DNA from: Chlamydiales bacterium
Lineage (GTDB): Bacteria; Chlamydiota; Chlamydiia; Chlamydiales; JAJFMA01
DNA length: 64,000 bases
Assembly: GCA_030679955.1 (NCBI GenBank)
Contig: JAUXSF010000036.1
Location: 78,131 to 142,130 of the forward strand
Reading direction: 5' to 3'
A program made the translations under genes and the position numbers. Shown here piece after piece: positions 62,093 through 64,000 of the stretch (its first letter is position 1; each line of letters opens with the position of its first letter). Under the pieces are notes generated by a model that saw only the letters and a program-made list of their open reading frames with translations, ran no database searches and was not told the origin of the DNA.

Positions 62093-63700
62093 ATGAATGT
62101 GTTAGACGATATTGTTAGAATTTCAGGTTTGGTGAATTATTTTAGCGCGCCAGGTTCAATGAAAATTTTACCTGGAGTACGCGACAGTTTAATCGAAAGT
62201 ATTTCAAATCTTCAAAAAGAACTGGGGGGAAGTGTTGAAGCCGAAAGACAGTTAAAAGATCTTACAACTGCTGTTTTAAATCTCCCTATGAGTCAGGTTA
62301 GTGAGAGCTCATTGTCCAGCTCTAGTTCCAGTATTCAGCAAAGTGAAGAGGAGCGATCACAAAGTGAAGAAGAGCGATCAATGGAGCTATTCAAGCTTTT
62401 TCCACAGGAAATAATAGAGAAAATTTTTAGAAGTTCAGGTTTGACTGGCCAGAAAAAAATGATTTTTGCAGCGAGAAACAAATACGATTTATTGTTAGAG
62501 ATTTTTTTAAAAAGTTTTATTAGAGAACAGGATGGTTTGGGTTTAAACAAAGATTGTCATGCTGTTAAAAACCTGAATTCCGTAGGAAGAAATAAAATAA
62601 AATTAGCATATGAAGAGAAGGATCCGATTGCGGCCGGAAAAATGATGGCAGATATCGTAAATACTATCAAACTTTCGTTTAAAGAAGTGGAGGCGTATCC
62701 TAAGTTTCGAAGATATGTATTGCCGCATTTGGAGTGTTACAATTTCCAAAAATGTACCAATGATGACCTCTTACTGTATATCGATCTTTTTGGAAAAGAA
62801 CTAAATATCAGCGAGCTTTATTTCCCAAAAAGGTCCTACGGGAACATCCCAGCAGCCATTATCTTTAACAATCTTAGAGTGTTGCATATGAGCGATAGGT
62901 TCGCACAGCCATTCCCAGCAGCCACTACCTTTAGCAATCTTAGAGAGTTGCATATGGGCTATTTCGACCAGCCGTTCCCAGAAGCCGTTACCTTTAGTAA
63001 TCTTAGAGTGTTGCATATGGACGTGCACTCTGATTTCAACCAGCCATTCCCAAAAGACGTTACCTTTAGCAGCCTTAGTGAGTTGCATATGGGCCATCGC
63101 TTTAACCAGCCATTCCCAAAAGACGCTACCTTTAGCAGCCTTAGTGAGTTGCATATGGGCTATTACTTTAACCAGCCATTCCCAGCAGCCGTTACCTTTA
63201 GCAATCTTAGAGTGTTGCATATGGGCTCTGATTTCAACCAGCCATTCTCAGAAGCCGTTACCTTTAGCAATCTTAGAGTGTTGCATATGGGCTTTGGGTT
63301 CAACCAGCCGTTCCCAGAAGCCGTTACCTTTAGCAATCTTAGAGTGTTGCACATGGGCGATCGCTTTAACCAGCCATTCCCAAAAGACGTTAACTTTAGC
63401 AATCTTAGAGTGTTGCATAAGGGCGCTGCTTTCAACCAGGAATTGCCAGATAGCGTTAACTTTAGCAATCTTAGAGTGTTGCATAAGGGCGCTGCTTTCA
63501 ACCAGGAATTGCCAGCAAATGTTGCCCCCTCTATTAATATGATGCGCGCAGATGCGAGTCGTTGGATAAGGCACGAATCCAACTCGCCGTTATTGGCAGA
63601 TATTAACTTGAGCAGCTTTGGAAGAGTTGTTGAGGTGGCTAAAAGAGTTGGAGGGGCTATCTGGGAATGCTGTCTGTTTTTGGGAAGATCGACTGCGTGA
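62093..63700 (+). CDS. Candidate effector: F-box-like domain plus FNIP-type repeats
   Basis: A 535-residue protein without signal peptide. Residues about 66-96 are Ser/Glu-rich; residues 98-138 (LFKLFPQEIIEKIFRSSGLT and on) resemble an F-box. From about 252 to 475 there are ten to eleven repeats of mostly exactly 22 residues with the pattern FNQPFP-x-x-V-TFSNLRVLHMG, which is the FNIP repeat known chiefly from Dictyostelium, where F-box plus FNIP proteins form a large family. The 66-bp DNA units are nearly identical, so the antisense and other frames are also open. The tail (500-535) has a short hydrophobic stretch. Probably a host-directed ubiquitin-ligase adaptor; secretion is inferred. Confidence 0.85.
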   Translation: MNVLDDIVRISGLVNYFSAPGSMKILPGVRDSLIESISNLQKELGGSVEAERQLKDLTTAVLNLPMSQVSESSLSSSSSSIQQSEEERSQSEEERSMELFKLFPQEIIEKIFRSSGLTGQKKMIFAARNKYDLLLEIFLKSFIREQDGLGLNKDCHAVKNLNSVGRNKIKLAYEEKDPIAAGKMMADIVNTIKLSFKEVEAYPKFRRYVLPHLECYNFQKCTNDDLLLYIDLFGKELNISELYFPKRSYGNIPAAIIFNNLRVLHMSDRFAQPFPAATTFSNLRELHMGYFDQPFPEAVTFSNLRVLHMDVHSDFNQPFPKDVTFSSLSELHMGHRFNQPFPKDATFSSLSELHMGYYFNQPFPAAVTFSNLRVLHMGSDFNQPFSEAVTFSNLRVLHMGFGFNQPFPEAVTFSNLRVLHMGDRFNQPFPKDVNFSNLRVLHKGAAFNQELPDSVNFSNLRVLHKGAAFNQELPANVAPSINMMRADASRWIRHESNSPLLADINLSSFGRVVEVAKRVGGAIWECCLFLGRSTA

Positions 63701-63867
63701 GTAAGTTTTCGCACAAGGAATGACGGCCCTCTGAACTTTTTGAGTTAGTAGAGCATAAGCTCGATGGAGGCTTTTAAGAACACGTAAGTAGGCATACGCA
63801 TTAACCTAGTTCTATAAATCTAGTGTTAAAACGTCTACACGGTTTAAGATGACTCAAAAAGGTATAA

Positions 63868-64000
63868 TGGACCCCAAAAGTTGGACAGCGCACTTTGCGC
63901 GTTTTTGATACAATTGCACCTTGAAATGAGGATTATATGGCGCAAGGAAATCAAAAACGATCACCCGAATTTAAGATGGAAGTAGCTACTGAGGCTATAA
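63868..64000 (+). mobile_element. Left end of an IS3-family element (cut by window edge)
   Basis: TGGACCCCAAAAGTTGGACA at 63868-63887 is a typical IS3-family terminal inverted repeat. The orfA start follows 50 bases later. Only the left end is in the window. Between the effector gene and this end (63701-63867) I see only a short motif at 63787-63810. Confidence 0.85.
63937..64000 (+). CDS. IS3-family transposase OrfA, N-terminus only
   Basis: ATG 63937 opens MAQGNQKRSPEFKMEVATEA, the usual start of OrfA (a helix-turn-helix protein, normally about 90-120 residues). It is cut after 21 codons by the window edge. GAGGATT lies upstream as ribosome-binding site. Confidence 0.85.
   Translation, partial: MAQGNQKRSPEFKMEVATEAI

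Noticed and set aside
62870..63520. Possible CRISPR array
   Set aside because: Regularly repeated units, but there are no unique spacers; the unit is a 66-bp coding repeat in frame.
62800..63714. Antisense open frames of 108-183 codons over the FNIP repeats
   Set aside because: They result from the 66-bp repeat, whose period is a multiple of three, keeping several frames open; the sense protein has recognisable domains and a start.

Overview
The window looks like a chromosomal segment of an environmental (amoeba-associated, Parachlamydiales-type) chlamydia. Support comes from several blocks I recognise from Chlamydia trachomatis gene order (from memory): thrS - ParA/MinD-like ATPase - pGP6-D-like protein - CT584-like protein (CT581-CT584); the GlmU-like beta-helix protein next to ispA (CT629/CT628); and recA - ygfA - three uncharacterised genes - yggT - dusB (CT650-CT644). 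Genes absent from the pathogenic Chlamydiaceae as I know them (a Rieske/cytochrome b complex with cbb3 oxidase, minimal Tat, effectors with eukaryote-like motifs) point to the environmental lineage. I see no rRNA, one intact tRNA, and no CRISPR array.

Layout. 1-8162: recC-recB-recD operon on the minus strand, recD cut by the left edge. 8163-17400: two small minus-strand genes, an S66 LD-carboxypeptidase, an LplT-PlsC fusion, ung, small hypothetical genes, tatC/tatA, an exported protein and a Na+/H+ antiporter-like protein. 17404-22908: CT584-like - purB - pGP6-D-like - parA - thrS. 23050-28330: a 988-residue orphan protein, a Cys-containing outer-membrane barrel and a small gene. 28341-32485: an accessory stretch with tRNA-Pro(GGG), a GNAT protein, a phosphatase with a ubiquitin-interacting-like motif, a decayed tRNA copy and two proline-rich genes. 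32696-43911: housekeeping genes (RNA m5U methyltransferase, GlmU-like, ispA, recA, ygfA, a PilM/N/O- or GspL/M-like trio, yggT, dusB, acylphosphatase). 43913-49075: HD hydrolase, MATE transporter and a 1008-residue protein ending in an oligopeptide-binding domain. 49571-60612: a nine-gene respiratory operon. 60735-64000: a decayed IS4-type element, an F-box plus FNIP-repeat effector candidate, and the left end of an IS3-type element.

How the genes fit together. The respiratory operon encodes a GltD-like flavin/iron-sulfur oxidoreductase, CcoS, a Tat-dependent Rieske protein, cytochrome b, a seven-haem cytochrome c, CcoN, CcoO and two single-span subunits. It reads as an NAD(P)H/quinol-to-oxygen chain built as one unit, in which the large cytochrome c stands in for cytochrome c1 and the haem part of CcoP. 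The tatA/tatC genes at 14.2-15.2 kb provide the pathway that the Rieske signal requires. The eukaryote-like motifs (F-box with FNIP repeats; UIM with a PTPMT1-like phosphatase) suggest proteins aimed at the ubiquitin and phosphoinositide systems of an amoeba host.

Intergenic DNA is rich in hairpin repeats of at least three kinds: arms built from an 8-nt period (CTTTGCGC-like), arms built from a 9-nt period (GTCCCTTTA-like), and palindromes with CGCTTCCGCG-type cores, including a 76-bp near-perfect inverted repeat at 49.3 kb. They lie mostly at 3' ends of genes.
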